The notes beneath the pieces were generated by a model. It ran no database searches. It worked only from the letters and a program-made list of their open reading frames with translations, and was not told the origin of the DNA. From 2-12-FULL-60-25 sp964638165 (GTDB lineage: Bacteria; Patescibacteriota; Patescibacteriia; 2-12-FULL-60-25), in NCBI GenBank assembly GCA_964638165.1, contig CAZWYJ010000004.1, positions 1-28,860 of the forward strand: a DNA stretch of 28,860 bases. The letters run 5' to 3'. Below, one piece after another: positions 21,940 to 28,860 of the stretch; position 1 is the first letter of the stretch, and each line of letters opens with the position of its first letter. A program made the translations under genes and the position numbers.

Positions 21940-24585
21940 ATGATGCTCCCAAATCCCCAGCAATTTACGACAAAGTCGCAAGAAGCGATTCAGTTGGCGC
22001 ACCGCATTGCAGTCTCCAATGGCCAACCTGCGGTAGATACCGTCCATTTGTTTTCCGCGCTCCTCGAGCAAGAGGATGGCGTGGTGCTTTCAATTCTAAA
22101 AAAACTCCAAACGGACATCCCCTTTCTCCGTGGAAATATCGAGCGCATTCTTCAGAATCTTCCCCGTCAGCAAGGCGGTGGTATGAGCGCAAATCAGCTC
22201 CTCCTCTCCCAGCCACTTTCGAAGGTATTTGTGGGAGCGGAAAAGGCCGCGCAGCACTTTCGAGACGAGTACATCTCCACGGAGCATTTGCTCCTCGCGC
22301 TCGCGGATAGCCAGGATCCCATCGGTGCGCTTCTTTCGCAGTCCGGTGTGACGACGGATGCGATTCTCAAGGCTCTCAAGGACGTTCGAGGAAATACCAA
22401 AGTGGATTCTCCGGAACCGGAAACGAAGTATCAAGCGCTCGAAAAGTTCACGCGTGATCTCACGGATTTCGCACGGAAAGGAAAACTTGATCCCGTTATC
22501 GGCCGGGATGATGAAATTCGTCGCGTCATCCAGGTGTTGAGCCGGCGAACGAAGAACAATCCCGTGCTCATCGGCGAGGCCGGGACCGGAAAGACGGCGA
22601 TTGTCGAAGGACTTGCGCAACGTATCATTGACGGAGATGTTCCGGAGACATTGCGTGATCGTCGCATCGTTGCCTTGGATGTGGGCGCGTTAGTTGCCGG
22701 AACGAAGTTTCGTGGCGAATTTGAGGAACGGCTGAAGTCCGTCATCAAAGATATCGAATCCGCGCATGGGAATATCCTCCTTTTCGTGGATGAACTTCAT
22801 ACCCTCGTTGGCGCGGGTGCATCCAGCGGAGAATCGGCGCTTGATGCCTCAAATATGTTGAAGCCCGCACTCGCCCGAGGGGAACTCCGGACGATCGGGG
22901 CAACGACGCTTAAGGAGTATCAGAAGTACATCGAGAAGGATTCCGCTCTGGAGCGTCGTTTTCAGCCTGTATACGTGGAAGAACCGAGCACGGAGGACAC
23001 GGTAGCAATTCTTCGAGGGATCAAGGATCGGTACGAGACGCATCACGGTATTCGTATTACGGATAATGCCATTGTGGCCGCGGCCGAGCTCTCCTCTCGC
23101 TACATTACGGATCGCTTCCTTCCGGATAAAGCCGTTGACCTCATTGACGAGGCCGCCGCCGCCTTGAAGATGCAGGTTGAATCCCAGCCGGAGGCGCTCG
23201 ATAAGCTGAAGCGCGAGCAAACCAAGTTGGAAATCGAAAAGCGCGCTCTCTCCAAAGAGGAGGATGAGGAATCAAAGGGTCGTCTCGTCGAAATCGAAAG
23301 ACGCCTTGCGGAAACCTCGGAGGCTTCGCATCAGCTCGAGCTCACGTGGTCCGCCGAGAAAGAAATTGTTCGCGCAAACGCAGAATGCAAAAAGGAGATT
23401 GAGTCACTTAAGAGCCAGGCGGAAATCGCGGAGCGTCGTGGCGATCTCGAGAAGGCCTCCGAGCTTCGCTACGGATCCATTCCGGAACTCACCAAAAAGC
23501 TCGCTCAGGGTCAGGTGAAGCTCAAGGATTTGCAGGGAAAACGAGGCTTGCTCAAAGATGCCGTCACCGAGGAGGAGATCGCAACGGTCGTTTCCCGATG
23601 GACCGGTATCCCCGCAGGTCGCATGCTCACGAGCGAATCAGAGAAGCTCTCTCGTCTTGAGGAAGAGCTTCACAAGCGCCTCATCGGACAAGAGGAGGCT
23701 GTGCACGCGGTCTCGAATGCGCTCCGCCGTTCCCGCGCCGGCATCTCGGAAGAGAAGCGTCCGATCGGGAGCTTCCTTTTCCTCGGTCCAACAGGCGTTG
23801 GCAAAACCGAGCTCGCAAAAGCGCTCGCGGAAATCATGTTCAATGACGAGGATGCGATTCTTCGTATTGACATGTCGGAATACATGGAAAAACACTCCGT
23901 GTCACGCATGATCGGATCGCCTCCGGGCTACGTAGGGTATGACGAGGGCGGACAGCTGACCGAAAAAGTTCGTCGCCGACCATATGCCGTGATTCTTCTG
24001 GATGAAATCGAAAAGGCGCATCCGGATATCTTCAACACGCTCTTGCAAGTCATGGATGACGGGCGATTGACGGATGGCAAGGGGCGTCCGGTTTCATTCA
24101 AGAATACGATCATTATCATGACGTCGAACGTAGGATCAGATGTCATTTTGGACTGGGGAACGAAAACCGGAGCGATCGGCTTTAAGAGCGAGTCGGTAAA
24201 AGAGGAGCGGGCATCCATGCGCGAACGGATTATGGGAATGCTTCGAGATCACTTTCGTCCGGAGTTCTTGAATCGAATTGATGAAGTCGTGGTCTTCGAG
24301 ACTCTGGATAAAGAAGAGCTGTCACAGATCGTCGAGCTACAGCTTCAGGCCGTGATCCGGAGATTGCATACGAAGAAAATCACTGTGACATTCACCGACA
24401 AGCTTCGCGCCTTCATTGCCGACAAGGGGTATGATCCCACATTCGGCGCTCGACCGCTCAAGCGAGCGATTCAAGAGCACATCCTCGATCCCCTCGCCTT
24501 AAAAATCGTCAGCGGAGAAATCATGGAAGGTGCTCATGTAAAAATTGACGCTTTGAAAGGCGTCGTCTCCATCAAAAAGGGATGA
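21940..24585 (+). CDS. clpB: ATP-dependent disaggregase ClpB
   Basis: This Hsp100 AAA+ hexamer rescues aggregated proteins with DnaK. The protein has 881 residues. An N-terminal Clp repeat domain (1-150) opens with FTTKSQEAIQLAHRIA. AAA-1 has Walker A GEAGTGKT (212-219), Walker B LLFVDELHTLVGAG and an Arg finger ALERRFQPV. A long coiled-coil middle domain (about 405-540), which distinguishes ClpB from ClpA and ClpC, follows. AAA-2 has Walker A GPTGVGKT (616-623), Walker B VILLDEIEKAHPD and sensor 2 GARPLKR. The pore loops GTKFRGEFEERL and GSPPGYVGYDEGG are intact. There is no ClpP-binding IGF loop, in keeping with a disaggregase. The CIRCE operator implies HrcA control. ATG 21940 is followed at once by a second ATG (21943). 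Confidence 0.97.
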   Translation: MMLPNPQQFTTKSQEAIQLAHRIAVSNGQPAVDTVHLFSALLEQEDGVVLSILKKLQTDIPFLRGNIERILQNLPRQQGGGMSANQLLLSQPLSKVFVGAEKAAQHFRDEYISTEHLLLALADSQDPIGALLSQSGVTTDAILKALKDVRGNTKVDSPEPETKYQALEKFTRDLTDFARKGKLDPVIGRDDEIRRVIQVLSRRTKNNPVLIGEAGTGKTAIVEGLAQRIIDGDVPETLRDRRIVALDVGALVAGTKFRGEFEERLKSVIKDIESAHGNILLFVDELHTLVGAGASSGESALDASNMLKPALARGELRTIGATTLKEYQKYIEKDSALERRFQPVYVEEPSTEDTVAILRGIKDRYETHHGIRITDNAIVAAAELSSRYITDRFLPDKAVDLIDEAAAALKMQVESQPEALDKLKREQTKLEIEKRALSKEEDEESKGRLVEIERRLAETSEASHQLELTWSAEKEIVRANAECKKEIESLKSQAEIAERRGDLEKASELRYGSIPELTKKLAQGQVKLKDLQGKRGLLKDAVTEEEIATVVSRWTGIPAGRMLTSESEKLSRLEEELHKRLIGQEEAVHAVSNALRRSRAGISEEKRPIGSFLFLGPTGVGKTELAKALAEIMFNDEDAILRIDMSEYMEKHSVSRMIGSPPGYVGYDEGGQLTEKVRRRPYAVILLDEIEKAHPDIFNTLLQVMDDGRLTDGKGRPVSFKNTIIIMTSNVGSDVILDWGTKTGAIGFKSESVKEERASMRERIMGMLRDHFRPEFLNRIDEVVVFETLDKEELSQIVELQLQAVIRRLHTKKITVTFTDKLRAFIADKGYDPTFGARPLKRAIQEHILDPLALKIVSGEIMEGAHVKIDALKGVVSIKKG

Positions 24586-24648
24586 AGAGTCGGGCGTTTA
24601 GGGCATGAGGGAGATAATGAAGAAATTCGGATGAAATCCCGTAAAGGC

Positions 24649-25104
24649 CTATTTCCCCAATCCCCTAGAACCTCGTTGCTCCCTCCTCGCCTCAACGAGG
24701 GCGTTTCGGACCTGTTTGCGTAAACGTTTTGGTAAAGCCCGAAGTTCCACATCAATCTTATACTTCTTTCGTGCGGCGTTAAGCCACGAGCCCGTTTGTT
24801 GCGCCCACGTGTACATAGCCTGACTCGTAACAAAAACACGACCACGCCGAATCAGTCCAAGATCCTTCAGGAAGATGAGTTTGAGCACATCGCTGGCCAT
24901 CTTGCGTTTTTGGCCGGGCTTTGGCGACTCGAGCAGTGAATCGCTCTGACAAATTTCGATCGCATCCCCTGTTTCGGGGTGAAATCCGTCCACCTCTGCG
25001 GTTCCGGAATACCCGTGGACGATGATACGAAAAACATGATCCACGAGATAGCCCGGCGGGAGGAGCTCTTTCTCGCTGGATCTCAAAATGTCGGTATTGC
25101 TCAT
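24649..25104 (-). CDS. Hypothetical protein with nuclease-like features (151 aa)
   Basis: No family is named with confidence. The core reads GTAEVDGFHPETGDAIEICQSD, then PGQKRKMASDVLKLIFLKDLGLI and RGRVFVTS. This has the shape of a PD-(D/E)XK-type fold: an acidic residue, a strand ending in Glu, a helix with Lys and Asp, then a strand. The canonical Lys after the Glu is Cys (EIC), so it may be inactive or the Lys may have moved to the KRK helix. The C-terminus is strongly basic (LPKRLRKQVRNALVEARREQRGSRG), which would suit nucleic-acid binding. The start is 4 bases after the lipoprotein stop. No SD. Last gene of a three-gene set. Confidence 0.7.
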   Translation of the reverse strand: MSNTDILRSSEKELLPPGYLVDHVFRIIVHGYSGTAEVDGFHPETGDAIEICQSDSLLESPKPGQKRKMASDVLKLIFLKDLGLIRRGRVFVTSQAMYTWAQQTGSWLNAARKKYKIDVELRALPKRLRKQVRNALVEARREQRGSRGLGK

Positions 25105-25108
25105 GCTG

Positions 25109-25741
25109 TTAGCGCAATTGTTTTAGGTCAATTGCTCGCGCGAGCACGAGGAGTTCATCCGTTGTCACGCCGAGGTTGGCATTCATCTGAATAATAAATC
25201 TATCTCGATAGAGCATGAGGAATGACGAAGCGATAATATGATCCGCGTCTGACGTTTGGGATGTCGTCATCCATCCCGTTGTATCATCAATCGCAACTTC
25301 CCATCGCGCTCCGGACGAATTTTCGTATGGACGGTACGACTGGATAAAGGCCGTGAGTACCGGGAGGCTTTTTGTATCCGTAATCGCAACATTGATTGTC
25401 GCATCTCCTTTCATGAATGATTTTTTAAGCGTCGAATACTCGGCGCGCGATCCATCGGGAAGTGGGACTGGATTTTTTTCTTCCACGACCTCACTCGCTT
25501 TGAAGTCTTTCAGCGCGCGATCCGGGGGAAGAGCTATGGCAAGGAGTTTTGGATCGAGAGAAGGTGTCACCGTCACGCCGTACCCTCCGGTGGAGGCCTT
25601 TGCCCCTTCGGCGGTCTTGGGAGCCTCTGCCGGTTTTATTTCGGGCGCCGGGACGAATGCCCCCGATCGTCCTGTGCAGCCCGCGCCAAAAAACGCCGTC
25701 GCGAGAACGATGCTGATGACGGCGATGGCCCTCGGCGTCAT
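25109..25741 (-). CDS. Putative lipoprotein (210 aa)
   Basis: The N-terminal signal AIAVISIVLATAFFGAGC has a lipobox with the lipidated Cys at position 22, so the protein should be anchored outside the membrane. A Pro/Ala/Lys-rich linker (about 30-50) precedes a globular domain of about 150 residues with no recognised family. Segments SYRPYENSSGARWEVAID and SSFLMLYRDRFIIQMNANLG look like an alternating alpha/beta fold, similar in feel to small lipoproteins that test residual fit. Function unknown. It starts five bases after the YtxH-like stop and shares its promoter. Confidence 0.8.
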   Translation of the reverse strand: MTPRAIAVISIVLATAFFGAGCTGRSGAFVPAPEIKPAEAPKTAEGAKASTGGYGVTVTPSLDPKLLAIALPPDRALKDFKASEVVEEKNPVPLPDGSRAEYSTLKKSFMKGDATINVAITDTKSLPVLTAFIQSYRPYENSSGARWEVAIDDTTGWMTTSQTSDADHIIASSFLMLYRDRFIIQMNANLGVTTDELLVLARAIDLKQLR

Positions 25742-25746
25742 AAGTG

Positions 25747-26160
25747 TTACGAGGTCTTTTTCTTCTTTTTCGTTTTCCCTTTTTTCGGCGTTACCGATAC
25801 CGGCTTATGAACATCTTCCAATTCCGCTCGAACGACCGACCACTTATTGCGCAAAATTTTCTTCAAATCAGGAAGTTCCGTTTTGGCGATTTGCTTTGTC
25901 TTGAGGTAGTAGGCTAATACGCGATCCACGGAATCATCGTACGCGGTCTCCGTGAGTTCTTTTTTCTTCTTGAACTCCATACGAAGCTTCTTTTCTATTT
26001 CACGTGCGCGAGATTCAATTCGCTTCGTGACCTGCTTTCCTTCTTTTGACGTAAGGAAGATTCCGGCGGCAATGCCGAAGATCGCCCCGGCGAGAAGGCC
26101 TTTACCGAAATGCCCCTTTTTCTTTTTTGGCGCCTTTGGCGCGGGAGATGAGGAAGACAT
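25747..26160 (-). CDS. YtxH-like membrane-anchored protein (137 aa)
   Basis: A basic N-terminus (KAPKKKKGHFGKG) precedes one Gly/Ala-rich span at about 20-36 (GLLAGAIFGIAAGIFLTS) and then SKEGKQVTKRIESRAREIEKKL. This is the typical YtxH/general-stress pattern, with the GxxxGxxxAGxLxAPxxG-like motif partly changed. A long charged helix follows, and the tail is Lys-rich (KKGKTKKKKKTS). Its role is uncertain; YtxH proteins are linked to stress. An extended -10 TGTTATACT (26185-26177) gives +1 at 26170 and a 10-base leader without an SD, so the ATG at 26160 is chosen over the longer frame. First of a three-gene set. Confidence 0.75.
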   Translation of the reverse strand: MSSSSPAPKAPKKKKGHFGKGLLAGAIFGIAAGIFLTSKEGKQVTKRIESRAREIEKKLRMEFKKKKELTETAYDDSVDRVLAYYLKTKQIAKTELPDLKKILRNKWSVVRAELEDVHKPVSVTPKKGKTKKKKKTS

Positions 26161-26176
26161 AGATGTGATTGCGGTT

Positions 26177-26185
26177 AGTATAACA
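26177..26185 (-). promoter_or_regulatory. Extended -10 promoter of the YtxH/lipoprotein set
   Basis: TGT TATACT on the minus strand lies 10 bases past the stop of the upstream permease. +1 is predicted at 26170, leaving the leader AATCACATCT before the ATG. No convincing -35. Confidence 0.55.
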
Positions 26186-26194
26186 TATTCAGCC

Positions 26195-27430
26195 TTATTC
26201 GTGACGCAAGGCGTCAATCGGATTCAAAAAAGCGGCTTTTTTGGCCGGGAAATATCCAAAAACAATACCGATCGTTGCGGAAACGGAAAATGCCAGCAGG
26301 ATAGCATCCCACGGAACGAGGAATGCCCACGTGCCCTGAATACTTCGGAGAACAAGGACGCCGAGGTACGTAAAGCCCACGCCGAATAGGATTCCCAGTA
26401 CGCCTCCACTCATTGTCAGGATAATTGCCTCTGCGAGGAATTGTCCGAGAACATCTCCGCGTTTTGCGCCGAGCGCCTTTCGTAAGCCGATTTCCCGCGT
26501 GCGTTCCGTGACGGAGACATACATGATATTCATAATCCCGATTCCTCCCACGATGAGCGAGATGGCGGCCACGGAGCCGAGGAGGATTTGGAGAATGAGA
26601 CCGATCGCCGAAGCATTACGCTGGGCATCCTCCTGACTCGTAACGCGAAAATCATCCTTCGAAAGAAGTCCTTGAGGGTTATCCAAATTGTGCGATTCAC
26701 GCATGGTAATGCGGATTTGTTCCTTTCCGACATTGATATCGGAGAACGTCATCTTCACGGCCAGAAAATTGTATTTATCAATGCCGTATACCTGTTCCAT
26801 TGTTGGCGCCGGAATGTAAATTTGCGTATTGACGCTCGAAAAGAAGCGCGTACCTCCCCGCGCCATCACCCCGATGACGCGATAAGAGGTACTTCCGATC
26901 TTTATTCGTTGCCCAACGGGTTCTTCAGATCCAAAAAGCTTTTGCGCGACCTCATCTCCAATGACGGCCACGCGCGCGCGCTGAGCCATGTCGTCTTCAC
27001 TCACGTAACGGCCTTTTGCGACGGTTGAACTGAAGATATCCGGCGCATCCGGCGCCGTTCCGTACACGGAATACATTTTTGTCGTTCCGCCGAAGGTCAC
27101 GATATCCTGATTGATCACGATCGCCTCGATTGACTTGACCCATGACTTGGATTTCAGGTTGCGATAATCCTTGTACGTTAACGTCTGCTTGATACGCGGA
27201 TCCGGCCCTCCGGACTTGTCATCATCTCCTTTTCCACTTTGGACGTACACGAGATCCGATCCGAGCGAAGAAACTTGGGACAGAATGAACTGCTCCGCCG
27301 CTTTACCGAGAGAGAGCATCATAATGACGGATGCGATGCCGATCACGATCCCGAGCATGGTCATGAACGTCCTTCCTCTTGTTCGCAAGAGGCTCTTGAG
27401 CGCGATCGGCAGAAGGTCAAGAGTACGCAT
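26195..27430 (-). CDS. MacB-like ABC transporter permease (second of a pair)
   Basis: This is a FtsX/MacB-fold permease of a mechanotransmission ABC system, used for export or extraction of peptides, antibiotics or lipoproteins. The protein has 411 residues. TM1 (about 20-42, RTFMTMLGIVIGIASVIMMLSLG) is followed by a MacB-type periplasmic core domain (about 45-280). Three C-terminal spans begin at VAAISLIVGGIGIMNIMYVSVTERTREIGLRKALGA, the signature coupling-helix segment, and the protein ends GYFPAKKAAFLNPIDALRHE. Start ATG 27430 lies one base after the stop of the first permease (TAG-t-ATG). The longer frame to 27646 overlaps that gene and is rejected. Unlike E. coli MacB there is no fused ATPase. 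Confidence 0.93.
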   Translation of the reverse strand: MRTLDLLPIALKSLLRTRGRTFMTMLGIVIGIASVIMMLSLGKAAEQFILSQVSSLGSDLVYVQSGKGDDDKSGGPDPRIKQTLTYKDYRNLKSKSWVKSIEAIVINQDIVTFGGTTKMYSVYGTAPDAPDIFSSTVAKGRYVSEDDMAQRARVAVIGDEVAQKLFGSEEPVGQRIKIGSTSYRVIGVMARGGTRFFSSVNTQIYIPAPTMEQVYGIDKYNFLAVKMTFSDINVGKEQIRITMRESHNLDNPQGLLSKDDFRVTSQEDAQRNASAIGLILQILLGSVAAISLIVGGIGIMNIMYVSVTERTREIGLRKALGAKRGDVLGQFLAEAIILTMSGGVLGILFGVGFTYLGVLVLRSIQGTWAFLVPWDAILLAFSVSATIGIVFGYFPAKKAAFLNPIDALRHE

Positions 27431-27431
27431 A

Positions 27432-28649
27432 CTACTCGTAGCGCAGGGCTTCGATCGGACGAAGCGCTGCAGCCCGCTTTGCGGGAAAATATCCGAAGAA
27501 GAGGCCCGTGCCGACGGAAACACCCACGCCCCACAGAATACCTTGAAGCGAGAGAATGAAACGCCAACCTTCCTGATACTGGAGAATGATTTGGATACCA
27601 ACCCACGTGAGGAAAATGCCGAGCGCGGTTCCGACAATTCCGCCAATCGTCGTGAGCAGAACGGCTTCCATAATGAACTGTGCGCGGATATCCGCTTGCT
27701 TTGCGCCGATTGATTTACGTAAACCGATTTCGCGCGTGCGTTCCGTGACGGAAACGTACATGATGTTCATGATCCCGATCCCGCCCACGACGAGCGAGAT
27801 GGCGGCGACGGCCGTCAAGAATAACTGCAAAACCTGGGTGATCTGCTCCGTCATTTTTATGGTCTCCTCCTGCGTAATCACCCGAAAATCATCTTTGTCC
27901 GGATCGTCAATATTATGCAGGTCACGAATAATTTCCTGTGTTCGTGCAACGGCTTCCGGGGCGGGTATCGTCGGCTTGATGATAAATTCCATGATGGTCT
28001 CCATGCCGAATGCATCCATGGCAGCGGTATAGGGCATGTAAATCGTTTTATCCATGTCCTGAAGGAAACGCGTCCCCACTTTTTCCGTTACGCCGATGAC
28101 ACGATAATTAAGCGTACCGATTTTTACGGATTTGCCCACGGGCTCATCGGACCCGAAAAGGCGACGCGTGACCTCGGATCCGAGTACGGCAACACGGGCG
28201 CGTGAGTCAACTTCATCCTTCGTAAAAAATGTGCCGGAAGTCATATCCATATCGTAAAGCGCCGGTTCATCCTCCGCCGTTGCCCAAATGGAAACAGTCA
28301 TTGTCTGACCATTCGCCGTAGCCTCGTCCTGTTTCAGGATGATGCCGACCATGTGTTCGACCCATGACTGGCGCTTGAGCGCCTTGTAATCCCGCTCTTT
28401 CATGACTTCTCGTGGAACCGTTATCGCGGCGCCCTCCTTATCGAGCGGCTGACCGCTTTCCACGAAGATGAGGTTGGATCCAAAAGAACTGATCTGATCA
28501 ATAATGTAGAAACGGGCGGACTGCCCGATGGAAAGAACGAGAATCACGGATGCGATCCCAATCACAATTCCGAGCATCGAAAGAAGCGTACGTCCGAGCG
28601 TACGTTGCAGACTTCCGACTGAAACGGTTATGAGATCGCGGACCTGCAT
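27432..28649 (-). CDS. MacB-like ABC transporter permease (first of a pair)
   Basis: The 405-residue paralogue of the next gene has the same architecture: TM1 at about 19-41 (RTLLSMLGIVIGIASVILVLSIGQ), a periplasmic core domain, then three spans starting VVGGIGIMNIMYVSVTERTREIGLRKSIGA and ending GYFPAKRAAALRPIEALRYE. The shared C-terminal blocks point to an old tandem duplication. The soluble domains differ enough to suggest a heterodimer. The ATG at 28649 is 5 bases after the ATPase stop, with no clear SD. No membrane-fusion partner is seen in the window. Confidence 0.93.
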   Translation of the reverse strand: MQVRDLITVSVGSLQRTLGRTLLSMLGIVIGIASVILVLSIGQSARFYIIDQISSFGSNLIFVESGQPLDKEGAAITVPREVMKERDYKALKRQSWVEHMVGIILKQDEATANGQTMTVSIWATAEDEPALYDMDMTSGTFFTKDEVDSRARVAVLGSEVTRRLFGSDEPVGKSVKIGTLNYRVIGVTEKVGTRFLQDMDKTIYMPYTAAMDAFGMETIMEFIIKPTIPAPEAVARTQEIIRDLHNIDDPDKDDFRVITQEETIKMTEQITQVLQLFLTAVAAISLVVGGIGIMNIMYVSVTERTREIGLRKSIGAKQADIRAQFIMEAVLLTTIGGIVGTALGIFLTWVGIQIILQYQEGWRFILSLQGILWGVGVSVGTGLFFGYFPAKRAAALRPIEALRYE

Positions 28650-28654
28650 GGTAT

Positions 28655-28860
28655 CTACTTAAGAATATGCCCGCTATCCGGGCGACGACGCTGAGTAACC
28701 TGTTTGTCCGATTCAATGAGGCCGTCATGGATTTTAACGATGCGCTCGGCGTATTCCGCGGTATAGGATTCGTGCGTCACGAGGATGACAGTATGCCCAT
28801 GGTGCTCATTGAGATGATAGAGGATATCCATGACTTGCTTGCCCGATTTCGAATCCAAAT
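28655..28860 (-). CDS. ABC transporter ATP-binding protein, MacB/LolD type (partial, runs off the window)
   Basis: Only the last 68 or so codons are present; the 5' end lies beyond the right edge. The D-loop region DSKSGKQVMDILYHLNEHHGHTVILVTHE carries the H-loop His in VTHE. It is followed by AERIVKIHDGLIESD, typical of the LolD/MacB branch. The Walker A, Q-loop, signature and Walker B parts are outside the window. It should energise the two adjacent permeases. Confidence 0.9.
   Translation of the reverse strand, partial: LDSKSGKQVMDILYHLNEHHGHTVILVTHESYTAEYAERIVKIHDGLIESDKQVTQRRRPDSGHILK

Noticed and set aside
27431..27646. Longer start for the second permease
   Set aside because: It would overlap the end of the first permease by about 215 bases, and TM1 begins right after the ATG at 27430.
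1..28860. Alternative genetic code with TGA as Gly (as in Gracilibacteria or SR1)
   Set aside because: TGA serves as the stop of uvrB, dus, atpC, atpD, atpA, the AtpI-like gene and others at the expected protein ends.

Overview
The window reads as a chromosomal segment of a bacterium, probably of the Candidate Phyla Radiation (Patescibacteria). The inference rests on compact, mostly minus-strand housekeeping operons, many genes without a Shine-Dalgarno (SD) sequence, intergenic palindromic repeats, and a mix of core genes with short unrecognised proteins. The code is standard bacterial: TGA is used as a stop throughout. No marker fixes the lineage more precisely, and the assignment comes from overall impression, not a search.

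Layout. 1-3336 (minus): a small-protein/UvrB cluster (two membrane proteins, then uvrB), with a 123-bp palindromic element just before the uvrB start. 3392-4345 (plus): a tRNA-dihydrouridine synthase, divergent from that cluster. 4346-4530: repeat-filled gap between convergent genes. 4531-8717 (minus): M23 peptidoglycan hydrolase, gltX, an unknown protein and a WecG/TagA/CpsF glycosyltransferase. 8718-8998: a nested palindrome. 8999-16194 (minus): a complete F-type ATP synthase operon in canonical order (AtpI/AtpZ-like, B, E, F, H, A, G, D, C). 16416-17225: a HAD phosphatase. 17226-17535: a promoter and two copies of a GC-rich hairpin repeat. 17536-20726 (minus): prenyl diphosphate synthase, rsmI, cvpA-like, tatD. 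20867-21742 (minus): unknown membrane protein, divergent from clpB (21940-24585, plus), which carries a CIRCE operator. 24649-26160 (minus): YtxH-like protein, lipoprotein and a protein with nuclease-like features. 26195-28860 (minus): a MacB-like ABC exporter with two separate permeases and an ATPase cut by the window edge.

The most notable pattern is in transcription starts. At several genes an extended -10 box (mostly TGCTAnnnn or TGTTAnnnn) lies so close to the start codon that the predicted +1 falls on, or within a few bases of, the ATG or GTG. These genes have no SD. They include both genes of the divergent pair at 3336/3392, the M23 hydrolase (5802), the ATP synthase operon (16194), the prenyl synthase (20726) and clpB (21940). 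In contrast, three genes with longer leaders (starts at 7865, 17225 and 21742) have clear SD sequences. This suggests leaderless and SD-led translation side by side.

A second theme is several small repeat families that sit exactly at gene ends: they supply stop codons to dus, atpC, gltX and the 2371 gene, and the -35 box of the M23 gene. No tRNA, rRNA, CRISPR array, transposase or phage gene was recognised.
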